A DNA stretch of 64,000 nucleotides from Treponema vincentii (GTDB lineage Bacteria > Spirochaetota > Spirochaetia > Treponematales > Treponemataceae): NCBI RefSeq assembly GCF_010365865.1, contig NZ_CP048020.1, positions 682,001 to 746,000 on the forward strand, given 5' to 3'. Positions 7,535 through 17,181 of this stretch are shown here, piece after piece. Each line of letters begins with the position of its first letter. Position 1 is the stretch's first letter. The notes under the pieces are model-generated. The model saw only the letters and a list, made by a program, of their open reading frames with translations. It ran no database searches and was not told the origin of the DNA. A program made the position numbers and the translations under genes.

Positions 7535-8368
7535 TTATGAGAACAACATACCCCGACGCTCTGTGTCGGGGTATGTTGATTTCGCTAAAGATACCGCCGT
7601 TACAGCGCTGTACGGTATCCCTTTATACGAAGCCTGAAGAATATCAACGTGCACCTGAAAAACATCTTCCATTATCTCTGCGCTAATAACCGTCTCCGAT
7701 TGCCCGAATATGCTTTCTCCGCTGCGGGAGAGAATGAGCGACTTGTCGGAAATACGCAGGGCATGGGCGGGGTAATGCGTATTGAACACACAGCATAAGC
7801 CGTCAACTTTTGCAAGCCGGTGAACCGTTTCCAAAATGATAAGCTGGTTGCGGAAATCCAAGTTTGATTCAGGCTCATCCAGCACCAGCATCTCCGGCTT
7901 GCTGCATAGCGCCCGGGCGATCAGCACCATTTGCAGCTCCCCGCCGCTTAAACGGTTACAATACTTGCCGCGTAAATGGGAAATGCCTACTGCTTCCATC
8001 GCTTCTTCGCAGTATTGTCTATCCTTTTCTCCCGGTACGCCGAACAATCCGATGTGTACACTGCGTCCCAATAGAATCATCTCCTCTACGGTAAAAGCAA
8101 AGGGGAGATATTTTGCCTGTGGAACATAGGCAATACGTCTCCACAGCTGTTGTGCAGGAATTTCTACAATATTCTGTCCGTCAATCGTAGTGGTGCCGGA
8201 ATTCCATTGCAGCATCCCCATCATGCAGCGGAGCAACGTTGTTTTTCCGACACCGTTGGGACCGAGGATGGATAATATCTGCCCGCTCTCTATCGAAAAA
8301 GAAACATCCTGTAAAACCGGTGCGCCGCCTTTAAATGTAAATGTCCCATTGTGAACCGCGAATATCAC
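7535..8368 (-). CDS. ABC transporter ATPase, Fec/Btu type
   Basis: This 277-residue ATPase would energise import through the permease encoded upstream. It has Walker A GPNGVGKTT (about residues 38-46), the signature RLSGGELQMV, Walker B MLVLDEPES and a switch histidine in FNTHYP. Length and motif spacing fit FecE/FepC/BtuD. The start overlaps the permease stop by 4 bases (ATGA), so the genes are coupled. The last codons of the gene lie inside a 13-bp hairpin (7545-7577), so the C-terminus (ERRGMLFS) is shaped by that palindrome. On the strand of the gene, the binding-protein gene follows about 210 bases later. Confidence 0.92.
   Translation of the reverse strand: MIFAVHNGTFTFKGGAPVLQDVSFSIESGQILSILGPNGVGKTTLLRCMMGMLQWNSGTTTIDGQNIVEIPAQQLWRRIAYVPQAKYLPFAFTVEEMILLGRSVHIGLFGVPGEKDRQYCEEAMEAVGISHLRGKYCNRLSGGELQMVLIARALCSKPEMLVLDEPESNLDFRNQLIILETVHRLAKVDGLCCVFNTHYPAHALRISDKSLILSRSGESIFGQSETVISAEIMEDVFQVHVDILQASYKGIPYSAVTAVSLAKSTYPDTERRGMLFS
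7545..7577. terminator. Hairpin overlapping the 3' end of the ATPase gene
   Basis: Perfect 13-bp arms, AACATACCCCGAC at 7545-7557 and the complement at 7565-7577, enclose a 7-base loop. The hairpin starts about 8 bases from the ATPase stop codon and is inside the coding region. It may end or trim the permease-ATPase message before the binding-protein gene. No T-run follows on the - strand. Confidence 0.6.
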
Positions 8369-9408
8369 TTCCAGCCGCCTCCCGTCCGTTTTAGCAGTAT
8401 GATAAAGAAAGGAGCTCCTACAAGGGCTGTCAGAATAGAAAGGGGAATTTCCGACTGCGTTGCACTGCGGGCGACTGTATCTAACAGCAGCATGAACACA
8501 GCACCGATGCTGGCGCTTGCAGGAATAACCCGCCGGTTATCGCTTCCGAAGAGCATCCGGCATACATGAGGCACCACGAGCCCTACCCAGCCGATTTGTC
8601 CGCACATAGAAACACTGGAAGCAATAACCGCCGCCGATGCGATAATGATCAGTAAGCGTATTTTTCGGAGATCGATCCCCATAGACTTTGCTTCATCATC
8701 AGATAAGGTGAGAATATTACATTTCCAGCGTGCGAGGATTAAGATTACCGTTCCTGTTACAATAATCGGCGCTCCTACGGCTAAACCTTTCCATGTGGCA
8801 TTATTCAGACTCCCAAGCAGCCAATAGGTAATTGTCGGGAGTTTTTCTTCAGAATCTGCCGTGTATTTAATAAGCGATACCATTGCCTGGAATAGCGCAG
8901 ACACCACAACACCTGCTAACACCAGCATAACAATGGAGTTCTGCTGCTTTATTTTTCCCGCTTGATAGGTAAGGTATAGGGCAAGAATGCCGAAAACAAG
9001 GGCACTGAGCTGTACAATCAGCAGGCGTTGATCTGCCAGCAGTGCCAGTGCGGCGCCGAAACTTGCGCCTGAGGCAACTCCAAGCGTATCGGGGGACACA
9101 AGCGGATTGGAAAGCAGCGCTTGTAACCCTGCTCCGGCGCTTGCCAATGCACAGCCGCAGAGCAGCCCTAACAGGATGCGGGGCAGTCTGATGCCGATAA
9201 TAATGTGGGCTTCAACATTATCTTTTGCCAATGCGATATTATTGTGTGTAATGAACTGTATAATTGCGCGAATAGTACTGCTTGCCGGCACCGAATACCG
9301 TCCGATAGAGAGGCTGATCATCATTGCAATAAGCGGTGCTAAAAATAAGGCACAGCCAAACAAAACAGGATACTGCCGTCGGTTCTCTTTTTTGATCATT
9401 GTTGACAT
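8365..9408 (-). CDS. ABC transporter permease, FecCD family
   Basis: This FecCD/BtuC-type permease of about 347 residues has some ten hydrophobic helices; it starts with a basic segment (KKENRRQ) followed by a first helix. Characteristic pieces are RLPRILLGLLCGCALASAGA, the segment NPLVSPDTLGVASGASFGAA, and GLVVPHVCRMLFGSDNRR near the cytoplasmic coupling loop. ATG codons at 9408 and 9399 are both possible; a longer frame reaching 9459 depends on TTG and is unlikely. The gene overlaps the ATPase gene. Its 5' end overlaps the promoter of the divergent Crp/Fnr gene, so both directions may respond to the same operator. Confidence 0.9.
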   Translation of the reverse strand: MSTMIKKENRRQYPVLFGCALFLAPLIAMMISLSIGRYSVPASSTIRAIIQFITHNNIALAKDNVEAHIIIGIRLPRILLGLLCGCALASAGAGLQALLSNPLVSPDTLGVASGASFGAALALLADQRLLIVQLSALVFGILALYLTYQAGKIKQQNSIVMLVLAGVVVSALFQAMVSLIKYTADSEEKLPTITYWLLGSLNNATWKGLAVGAPIIVTGTVILILARWKCNILTLSDDEAKSMGIDLRKIRLLIIIASAAVIASSVSMCGQIGWVGLVVPHVCRMLFGSDNRRVIPASASIGAVFMLLLDTVARSATQSEIPLSILTALVGAPFFIILLKRTGGGWK

Positions 9409-9433
9409 TGAAAAAAAGTTAGCATAAACTAAC
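9402..9433 (+). promoter_or_regulatory. Promoter with operator-like palindrome, copy 2
   Basis: TTGACA at 9402-9407, a 17-base spacer and TAAACT at 9425-9430 precede the Crp/Fnr gene. GTTAGCATAAACTAAC at 9418-9433 is an inverted repeat with 5-bp arms overlapping the -10. The sequence is nearly the same as 5174-5205. The -35 region also overlaps the start of the divergent permease gene. Confidence 0.7.
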
Positions 9434-9470
9434 CATGTATTCTGTTGCCGTTGCAACAAAGAAGGAAAAA

Positions 9471-10160
9471 ATGCTTAATTTTTGCACAGCTTTTTTAGCG
9501 CATTCTGCGGTATTTAAAGGTATCCCTGCTCAAGAAATTGATAAAGCTGTTTCCTGCCTTCACGGATTTTACCGGTTACTTGAAAGCGGACAGGAAGTAC
9601 ATCCGATAGCTGATACTATCCCTTACGCAGGCATTGTGATTACCGGCTGCATTCATGTAGAACAAATCGGTGTTGATGGGAAGATCATACTGCTTAAGCG
9701 AGTGCAAAGGGGAGACCTGTTCGGCGCAGAACTCAGTTGTCTAGAGCTGACAAATCCGTTTTTACGTATAGTAAGTGCTCAAAAATCAAAGGTGCTGTTT
9801 ATCAAAGTGCCGTCTGCACAAAATAAGACGTGCCGAACCTGTCCGTATAAGATGACTGTTTTAGAGAATATCCTCAGGGAAGTTGCACGTGATGCAGTAT
9901 ATCTGAATCTGAAAATTCAGCTTCTTTCACAGCCGACACTTCGTGATAAACTGCTGTTTTACTTGAATGTAATGCATGACTCGCAGCACTCTCGTGTTTT
10001 TACGATCCCGTTTACGCGGGAAAAACTTGCACAGTTTATTTGCGCGGACAGAAGTGCAGTATCGCGGGAGTTGAGCCGTATGCAGCGCGAAGGTATTATT
10101 ACAATTGAGGGGAAACAGATCAAGTTTGTGTTGCACCGGCAACAGACGGTAAACGGATAA
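9471..10160 (+). CDS. Crp/Fnr-family transcriptional regulator
   Basis: This protein of about 229 residues has an N-terminal cyclic-nucleotide-binding-type domain (for example GIVITGCIHVEQIG and KRVQRGDLFGAE) and a C-terminal winged helix. The winged helix contains FTREKLAQFICADRSAVSRE and LSRMQREGIITIEG, a typical recognition helix. A CRTCPYK motif lies between the domains, and Cys also occurs near the N-terminus; whether these bind a cofactor is unknown. The start at 9471 is chosen because AAGGA precedes it and because the promoter -10 at 9425 would put the transcript start after an alternative ATG at 9435. It sits between the transporter and the DUF364-like gene and probably regulates this cluster. 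Confidence 0.85.
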   Translation: MLNFCTAFLAHSAVFKGIPAQEIDKAVSCLHGFYRLLESGQEVHPIADTIPYAGIVITGCIHVEQIGVDGKIILLKRVQRGDLFGAELSCLELTNPFLRIVSAQKSKVLFIKVPSAQNKTCRTCPYKMTVLENILREVARDAVYLNLKIQLLSQPTLRDKLLFYLNVMHDSQHSRVFTIPFTREKLAQFICADRSAVSRELSRMQREGIITIEGKQIKFVLHRQQTVNG

Positions 10161-10178
10161 ATCCGGTATAAGTAATGT

Positions 10179-11033
10179 ATGGAAGATTTAAAGGCTATTT
10201 TGGATATAAACCGTGCGTTGTATAAAAGATTCGGCTTATCGCTGCCGATTTTTGATGAGCTTATTACAGGCTTCCGCTGGATTATGACGGCTGATACCGA
10301 CTCACATATAAGCCTTGCACTGCGAGTTGAAGAAAATATAAGCCCTGAACAATATGCGAAAATTGCAGCGGAGCTTTACGGTAAACCGGTAGACGTATGT
10401 ATCGAACTGCTGCTTAAACAGCATGATCCTCATCTACGGAATCTCATCGTAAGTTTAAGCAGTTTGATGAGTAAACCGCTCAATACGGCAGAACTTCTAG
10501 CTCAGCGCAGCATTGTGAGGACGGAAGATCTGCAATTCCGGTATCAAACGGAAGGAAAAAAGGTCGGGCTTATCGGGTTCGGTGTTTATATCAACCGTTT
10601 TTTGAACCGCTGTAAAGAATTTCATGTCTTCGATTTACGGAAACCGGAAGCAATTCTAAGTTATCGCTATAAAAACGGACTGCAGCGGTTTCCGGAAGGC
10701 ATACAGTGGCATCTTGGACACAATGCTGCTGATTTTTGCGATATACTCAGTACGCTTGATATTATTATTATGTCAGGCAGCACTATTGTGAATAATTCAT
10801 ACATGGCATTGCGGCAAGCGGGATCTAATGCGGAAATTGTAGGCTTGTACGGACCGAGCTGTGAGCTCTGTCCCGACTACTTTTTTGAACAAGGGTATAA
10901 CTATATGTTCAGTACCTCGGTTAGGGACAAGGAAACGTATTTGAAGACTGCCCTCGGCGCAGAGCAGACATACCGGGAATTTGACTACATGGATACTTAT
11001 GAACTTGAAAGGAAGAGGGTATCTCTCAATTAA
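10179..11033 (+). CDS. DUF364/DUF4213-like putative metal-handling protein
   Basis: This 284-residue protein resembles the DUF4213 (N-terminal) plus DUF364 (C-terminal, putative heavy-metal chelation) architecture. Visible support is KVGLIGFGVYINRFLNRC, a nucleotide-fold-like start of the second domain near residue 127; the segment STLDIIIMSGSTIVNNSY; and VGLYGPSCELCPDYFFEQG with two Cys in CELC. DUF364 proteins often lie beside Fe/metal-chelate ABC transporters, as here. It follows the Crp/Fnr gene by 18 bases and is probably co-transcribed. The biochemical activity is not established. Confidence 0.65.
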   Translation: MEDLKAILDINRALYKRFGLSLPIFDELITGFRWIMTADTDSHISLALRVEENISPEQYAKIAAELYGKPVDVCIELLLKQHDPHLRNLIVSLSSLMSKPLNTAELLAQRSIVRTEDLQFRYQTEGKKVGLIGFGVYINRFLNRCKEFHVFDLRKPEAILSYRYKNGLQRFPEGIQWHLGHNAADFCDILSTLDIIIMSGSTIVNNSYMALRQAGSNAEIVGLYGPSCELCPDYFFEQGYNYMFSTSVRDKETYLKTALGAEQTYREFDYMDTYELERKRVSLN

Positions 11034-11083
11034 CAATCGAGGTGTAGAGATGTCCTTCTCTATAAAACTTTCTGTAGGAGATT

Positions 11084-11854
11084 ATGATGTACGAAGCAGG
11101 ACATGTTTTTTTAGCAAGAATCGGTAAAACGACGCTTCGGCCGGGCGGTATTGAGGCTACCGAATGGCTAATCGATCAGGCTGCTATAACACAGAAGACA
11201 AAGGTGCTTGAGGTTGCGTGCAATAGAGGGCGCACCATGATTCAGTTGGCAAAGAAATTCGGTTGTGCCGTTACAGGTGTCGATCTTGATGAAAATGCCT
11301 TACAAAATGCGAAAGCCAATATCGAAAAAAATAATCTACAAGATAAACTTACGCTGATACACGGCGATGCAACAGCATTACCGTTTGAAGATAATAGTTT
11401 TGATGTTATTATCAATGAAGCAATGCTGACCATGCTGGTGGGCGACCGCAAAGACAAAGCCCTCAAAGAGTATTTCCGTGTGCTTAAACCGGGCGGTAGA
11501 GTAGTAACGCAGGATGTTTTTTTTACCGTTAAAGATGCGGCACAGCAAAAGGAACTCAGAATGGGTTTAAGCAAGGCGATTAACGTAAATGTCGAGCCGC
11601 TCGATGCCGAAGGGTGGGAGAGCCTTTTTTCCCGGAACGGATTTACCGTAACGCAGAAACGCGGAATGATGACCCTGCTCAGCCCCCGCGGTTTGCTCAG
11701 AGATGAAGGCTTGTGGAATACGCTGCATATTATCCGGTGCGCACTCAAGAAAGAAAACAGAGCAATGTTCTCCAAGATGTACCGTTACTTCAACGGACAC
11801 AAGTATGAACTCGGTTATATCTGCAACGCAGGCGTAAAATCGGCAGCGGTCTAA
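11084..11854 (+). CDS. Class I SAM-dependent methyltransferase
   Basis: This 256-residue Methyltransf_11-type enzyme has motif I KVLEVACNRGRTMIQLA (residues about 40-56), the acidic motif VTGVDLDENAL, then DATALPFEDNSFDVII and the post-motif YFRVLKPGGRVV. The C-terminal third is specific and gives no substrate hint. TAGGAG precedes the ATG. It is the last gene of the + strand unit that begins with the Crp/Fnr gene. Together with the methyltransferase at 5272 it brackets the transporter, suggesting modification of a small ligand, which is inference. Confidence 0.8.
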   Translation: MMYEAGHVFLARIGKTTLRPGGIEATEWLIDQAAITQKTKVLEVACNRGRTMIQLAKKFGCAVTGVDLDENALQNAKANIEKNNLQDKLTLIHGDATALPFEDNSFDVIINEAMLTMLVGDRKDKALKEYFRVLKPGGRVVTQDVFFTVKDAAQQKELRMGLSKAINVNVEPLDAEGWESLFSRNGFTVTQKRGMMTLLSPRGLLRDEGLWNTLHIIRCALKKENRAMFSKMYRYFNGHKYELGYICNAGVKSAAV

Positions 11855-11887
11855 TGCTTAGTGTTCAACTCAAAGCCCCAACACCGC

Positions 11888-12889
11888 TTATTCCGCTGTA
11901 TTAGCGCCTACCGTTTCGGTGTAAACTTCTTTGTTGAGTACTTCCAGCGACAGCTTTGTTCCTTCCGGAACGGTGTATGGTACGGAATATGCGCCGCCCG
12001 GATGCCGGAATGAGGTAAGGAGATCCTTATCCCCGTTGGGATACGCTGCATAGAGCGAAACGGTAAAGGGGTAGGGGAACTCCGCCAGTGTTGTTTTGAG
12101 GATACCGGATATCATGCCGTCTGCTGATTCCGGCAGAGAAACGGTCAGTGTTACCGGAGAAAATACCGGAACTTCACTCTGTGCTGCGGCGCTTTGCTGT
12201 TGTACGGTAATATCCGTTCCCGTTGTGCTGCCTGCTGTAAAGGCAAAAGTTACCGCAGCTCTCTGCATTACCTGATAGATTTTTTTTAGATCGGCACCGG
12301 CCATATCGGGAACTTGGGTTGTTTCCGCTTGCGTTCCCTTGCTTACCACAAAGGTCAGCTCCATATTATTCGAAATCGGTGTTCCCGCTGCGGGTTCCTG
12401 CTCAAGGATGGTTCCTGCGGGTTCGGCGCTGTATTTTGTCAAATACGGCTGTTTAATCTGGATGTATTGCCGGCTGCCGGAGGTAAACAACTCCCGTATC
12501 CGATTTTGTACATCTTCGATGTTCTCTCCGATATAGTTCTGTACCGTATCGATAACAGTCCCCTGACTTACCACCAGCTCGATCCGCTTGCCACCTTTGA
12601 CGATAGCGCCCGGGCTGGGATCCTGTTCAAGGATAAGCCCTTTTTCGTCCGCTTTTTGAGAATAGCGGAGCTGAATGCGCGGATAGAGCTCACGCGCCTG
12701 CAAATCGAGCAACGCTTCGGGTAAATCTTTACCGACAACATTCGGCACCATTACTTGCTCAGCGCTTTTTAACGAAATAAAAAAGACCAGCGTCGAAACC
12801 GCAATAAAAACGATGAGCATCACCAACGATGTAATAACAATTGTTTTTCCGTTTCCGCTGATATCATCAGCAATATCACCTACACTCAT
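11888..12889 (-). CDS. PASTA-domain membrane protein without kinase domain
   Basis: This 333-residue protein has a short cytoplasmic N-terminus, one transmembrane helix (about residues 15-40) and three extracytoplasmic PASTA repeats. They start near VMVPNVVGKDLPEALLDL, IDTVQNYIGENIEDVQNRI and TTQVPDMAGADLKKIYQVM, each with the expected EQDP/EQEP-type turn or a variant. A C-terminal domain of about 80 residues follows. PASTA modules bind peptidoglycan or muropeptides in Ser/Thr kinases and PBPs; here no kinase or transpeptidase domain is attached. It follows fmt by 15 bases, so it belongs to the def-fmt operon. Treponemes commonly have such stand-alone PASTA proteins. Confidence 0.85.
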   Translation of the reverse strand: MSVGDIADDISGNGKTIVITSLVMLIVFIAVSTLVFFISLKSAEQVMVPNVVGKDLPEALLDLQARELYPRIQLRYSQKADEKGLILEQDPSPGAIVKGGKRIELVVSQGTVIDTVQNYIGENIEDVQNRIRELFTSGSRQYIQIKQPYLTKYSAEPAGTILEQEPAAGTPISNNMELTFVVSKGTQAETTQVPDMAGADLKKIYQVMQRAAVTFAFTAGSTTGTDITVQQQSAAAQSEVPVFSPVTLTVSLPESADGMISGILKTTLAEFPYPFTVSLYAAYPNGDKDLLTSFRHPGGAYSVPYTVPEGTKLSLEVLNKEVYTETVGANTAE

Positions 12890-12904
12890 ACTTAATCCTT
12901 AGAT

Positions 12905-13882
12905 TTATGTTTCCGGAAGTGACCGGAGCGTTGTTCCGATAAAGCCGGCTGCCCCATTTAAAAAATCCTTCCATTGCATTGCTTTTTTTGTTTCCTTCTG
13001 GAGTACCTGTACCGCTAAAATACCCTTTCCCGTTTGTACCAATACGCCTTCCCGTTTGTCAATGCCGAGTACCAGTCCCGGCGTTTCGGGAGATTCCGCC
13101 GCTGCGGTTCCCGTATACGGATGAGCCTGTATAATAGAAAGTTTTGAACCCATCCAATAGGTAAAGGCTCCCGGCCACGGGGTATAGGCGCGTATTTTCC
13201 GGTCTATTGCGGCGGCATCGTCTTGCCAGCACAGTAATCCGCTGCCTTTTTCCAACAGCGTACAATAGGTTGCCGCTGCATGATTTTGCGGCGTTGCAGT
13301 GACGGAACCCGTTTCTACCGTTTTAAGCGCTTGCACGATGAGTGAAGCACCGAGTTCTGCACAGCGGGTTAAGAGCGTTTCGGTCGTATCGGACGGTTCA
13401 ACCGGCAACTCTTTTTGAATGATGATGTCTCCCGCATCCATTTCCTGCGCCATATACTGAACGGTTACACCGGTTATGCTATCTCCTGCAAGGATTGCTG
13501 CCGGTACCGGACTCGGCCCTCGCCAGCGGGGCAGTAGGGACGGATGAATATTGAGCGCACCGTGCGGAAATAAAGCTAACGTCTTCGGGCCGAAAATCTT
13601 TCCATACGCAAAACATACCATTATATCAGGCCGGAGCGCTGCTACGGCTTCACGGAAGTCTGTGTTTAATTTCTCCGGTGTAAAGACCGGTACCTCTTGA
13701 GCGATGATGCCACGTTCTTTTAGTTCGGCAACCGCCTGCGCTATCGCAGCGTCCGCATATTTTTTACCGCGTCCGACACGGGCGGGGGGAGCCGTTAACA
13801 CGCCGGCAAGAGGATATGCTTTTGCAATTGCCTGTAAAGCGGGAACCGCACATTCGGGGGTTCCTGCAAAAAAAACATTCAT
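12905..13882 (-). CDS. fmt: Methionyl-tRNA formyltransferase
   Basis: Fmt formylates the initiator Met-tRNA using 10-formyl-tetrahydrofolate. The 325-residue protein has normal length. The N-terminal domain starts MNVFFAGTPECAVPALQAI and contains the family signature HPSLLPRWRGPSPVPAAIL and TGVTVQYMAQEMDAGDII, including the active-site Asn-His and Asp. The C-terminal domain (LLCWQDDAAAIDRKIRAYTP onward) binds tRNA. The ATG overlaps the last base of the def stop codon (TAATG), so the two are coupled: formylation by Fmt is reversed on the nascent protein by Def. Confidence 0.96.
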   Translation of the reverse strand: MNVFFAGTPECAVPALQAIAKAYPLAGVLTAPPARVGRGKKYADAAIAQAVAELKERGIIAQEVPVFTPEKLNTDFREAVAALRPDIMVCFAYGKIFGPKTLALFPHGALNIHPSLLPRWRGPSPVPAAILAGDSITGVTVQYMAQEMDAGDIIIQKELPVEPSDTTETLLTRCAELGASLIVQALKTVETGSVTATPQNHAAATYCTLLEKGSGLLCWQDDAAAIDRKIRAYTPWPGAFTYWMGSKLSIIQAHPYTGTAAAESPETPGLVLGIDKREGVLVQTGKGILAVQVLQKETKKAMQWKDFLNGAAGFIGTTLRSLPET

Positions 13883-14403
13883 TATGCGCGCGCTCGTTTT
13901 TTTGCTTCGCGCTGTTTTTTGCGCTCTTGCTGCTGAGCAAACTTTGCGACAAGTTCGTCCCGCTCTTTTTCGGACAACCGGTCTATAAAGAGGATTCCTT
14001 CAAGATGATCATACTCATGCTGAATAACCCGTGCCAGCAAACCGGTTGCTTCTATCGTCTTGCGCCGCCCGTTGATATCCTGATATTGGACGGTTACGGA
14101 TTCGGGGCGGATAACATCCGCGAACATTTTAGGGATGCTTAAACAGCCTTCTTCGTAGCTGCATTGCTTTTCCGAAGTACCGACAATGAGCGGATTAATG
14201 AATACCCGTTCAATACCGTCATCGATTTTTACGATAAAAAGTCTTACATTTTTTCCTATTTGAGGCGCTGCCAAACCGATACCTTTGTCAGTATCCATCG
14301 TTATAAACATTTCCCGTATCAGTTCATGCAAGGCTTCATCAATATGCTCTACCGGCTTTGAGGGCTGCCGGAGCGTTTCTTCACCTAAATATAGTACCTT
14401 CAT
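13882..14403 (-). CDS. def: Peptide deformylase
   Basis: Def removes the formyl group from nascent N-termini using a bound metal. The 173-residue protein shows all three motifs: GIGLAAPQIG near residue 42, EEGCLSIP with the metal-binding Cys, and VIQHEYDHLEGILFIDRL with the HExxH metal site. The C-terminus is a highly basic tail (QQQERKKQREAKKRARA) longer than the core needs. It is the first gene of def-fmt-PASTA on the - strand. Confidence 0.96.
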   Translation of the reverse strand: MKVLYLGEETLRQPSKPVEHIDEALHELIREMFITMDTDKGIGLAAPQIGKNVRLFIVKIDDGIERVFINPLIVGTSEKQCSYEEGCLSIPKMFADVIRPESVTVQYQDINGRRKTIEATGLLARVIQHEYDHLEGILFIDRLSEKERDELVAKFAQQQERKKQREAKKRARA

Positions 14404-14493
14404 CGCGCATCATAGTACAAAATTTATGCCGTGCGGTCAATGTGTTTACAAAGTGAACGTACCGGAAATCTCTGTCCCGCACCTATCAGCTAC

Positions 14494-14522
14494 TTGACTT
14501 TTTTGGGGTTATTTGGCATTAT
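14494..14522 (+). promoter_or_regulatory. Promoter of the tRNA pair
   Basis: TTGACT at 14494-14499 and CATTAT at 14517-14522 are separated by 17 bases and lie 14 bases upstream of tRNA-His. The divergent def gene starts at 14403. Confidence 0.6.
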
Positions 14523-14536
14523 CGCCTGTATTCACG

Positions 14537-14608
14537 GTGGGTGTAGTTCAGTGGTAGAGCGCCAGATTGTGGATCTGGTTGTCGTGGGTTCGAACCCCAT
14601 CACCCACC
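14537..14608 (+). tRNA. tRNA-His (anticodon GTG)
   Basis: The acceptor stem GTGGGTG/CACCCAC closes the molecule. The anticodon stem CCAGA/TCTGG carries the loop TTGTGGA with anticodon GTG, and the T-loop has GGTTCGAACC. The extra 5' G that marks tRNA-His is encoded at 14536 opposite the C at 14608. No CCA follows, so it must be added after transcription. Confidence 0.96.
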
Positions 14609-14673
14609 CTTTTACGTTTATGCTTGATGCGCAGACGTTTATAAATCAGTCTGTTTTGGGCATAACGGAAAAT

Positions 14674-14747
14674 GCGCCTGTAGCTCAGTTGGATAGAGCA
14701 ACGGACTTCGAATCCGTAGGTCGCACGTTCGAGCCGTGTCGGGCGCA
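14674..14747 (+). tRNA. tRNA-Arg (anticodon TCG)
   Basis: The acceptor GCGCCTG pairs with CGGGCGC, including one G-T pair. The anticodon stem ACGGA/TCCGT encloses CTTCGAA with anticodon TCG, which reads CGA and probably other CGN codons. It follows tRNA-His by 65 bases and probably shares its transcript. No encoded CCA. Confidence 0.95.
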
Positions 14748-14783
14748 CGTTTTTTACTCATTCATATTTTTTTACAAATCCCG

Positions 14784-15761
14784 TTACTCATCACCGGACA
14801 AGTCTTTTATATACAGCAGCCCTTTCTGCTCAAAACCTTCCCGTTCAAGTAGCGCAATCAAATGAGCCGGTGTGCAAAAGTCGGCAAATATCAGTACATC
14901 AGCCAAAGATTTAGCATACATACAGGATCGCTGTAGAAGCTCTTTACCGAGTCCAAGCCCCCGATACTCAGGCAATACCCGCAAGAACGGAATGCAAAAA
15001 CTTTCGTTAAATGGAAAAGCAACGATGGAGCAAACCCCGCACAACCCGTTTTCATTGTATGCAGTGATATACACAGCATTATGCTGAGTTGTGCCGTACT
15101 TCTGTCCGGCTGCGGCACAAACATTCGCGTCAAAAAATGATGTGTATCCAAGTAGTCTACCCGCTTCAAATGCTGCCTTTTCATCAAAGTCGTCAAAGGA
15201 TATTATCTTATCACTGTCCTCGGAAGTTGCTTCCGTTTTACGGATAAAATTCCGCAAAAGTTCGGTATTCAACGCATCGTATTTTTCAATCAGAAACGTA
15301 AAATCTTCCTGTAAAAGCTGACTGTCTGTTTCATCTTCAAAACTGATTTTTTCCAATCCCCAAAGTTTTCTCAGATCATTGTACCATTCGTAAACAGCAG
15401 CTTTCATCTGCTGATCCTTGAACCGGTACCATTCACGTTCAACGATAGGCGCGGTTTTCAGTACTTCTTTATACCGGCGAAAGACGCCTTTCCGCTGTCC
15501 GAGCGCATTGAGCAATGCCTCCCGCAGCAGAGGGTTATGTACCCGCGCCGTAAACTGTTCCATTACATGGAAGCCTTGAGCGGAAGTCCAGTCGGGGAGA
15601 TCGTAATAGCGTTGATCGTCGATAACTGTCCCATAATCATCATCAATCTCATCCATATCGACACAGATACCTTCGAGCGCATCGAATAAAAGAATTTCCG
15701 TTTGATTTTCCATCGCAAATATAATGTCATCGATTATTTCAGGTGATAAAATAAATGTCAT
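14784..15761 (-). CDS. UPF0158 domain fused to a GNAT acetyltransferase
   Basis: The 325-residue product combines two parts. Residues about 1-140 resemble the UPF0158 family (an Asp/Glu-rich start, then the EQFTARVHNPLLREALLNAL and GVFRRYKEVL segments and EWYRFKDQQMKAAVYEWYND). Residues about 185-320 form a GNAT N-acetyltransferase with VLPEYRGLGLGKELLQ as the acetyl-CoA-binding motif A and LLEREGFEQKGLLYI at the end. The substrate is unknown. It is transcribed divergently from eno, whose promoter lies directly at its 5' end, and its 3' end faces the tRNA pair. Confidence 0.8.
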   Translation of the reverse strand: MTFILSPEIIDDIIFAMENQTEILLFDALEGICVDMDEIDDDYGTVIDDQRYYDLPDWTSAQGFHVMEQFTARVHNPLLREALLNALGQRKGVFRRYKEVLKTAPIVEREWYRFKDQQMKAAVYEWYNDLRKLWGLEKISFEDETDSQLLQEDFTFLIEKYDALNTELLRNFIRKTEATSEDSDKIISFDDFDEKAAFEAGRLLGYTSFFDANVCAAAGQKYGTTQHNAVYITAYNENGLCGVCSIVAFPFNESFCIPFLRVLPEYRGLGLGKELLQRSCMYAKSLADVLIFADFCTPAHLIALLEREGFEQKGLLYIKDLSGDE

Positions 15762-15766
15762 ACCAT

Positions 15767-15795
15767 TTGATTATATCATAAAATAAGTGTAATAT
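15767..15795 (+). promoter_or_regulatory. Promoter of eno
   Basis: TTGATT at 15767-15772, 17 bases, then TAATAT at 15790-15795. The leader that follows holds the 40-base hairpin repeat at 15813-15852. Confidence 0.65.
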
Positions 15796-15812
15796 GTAAT
15801 GAATTATCTCTA

Positions 15813-17173
<1,361 letters not shown>

Positions 17174-17181
17174 CATTTAGT

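Noticed and set aside
9409-9459. Permease start at 9459 (TTG)
   Set aside because: The added residues do not resemble the family and would cover the divergent promoter; ATG at 9408 or 9399 fits the first helix.
9435-9471. ATG at 9435 as start of the Crp/Fnr gene
   Set aside because: With the -10 at 9425-9430 the transcript starts at about 9436, and the only ribosome-binding site (AAGGA) serves the ATG at 9471.
14431-14865. 144-residue + strand ORF over the tRNA genes
   Set aside because: It reads through tRNA-His and tRNA-Arg and the 3' end of the GNAT gene; no ribosome-binding site.
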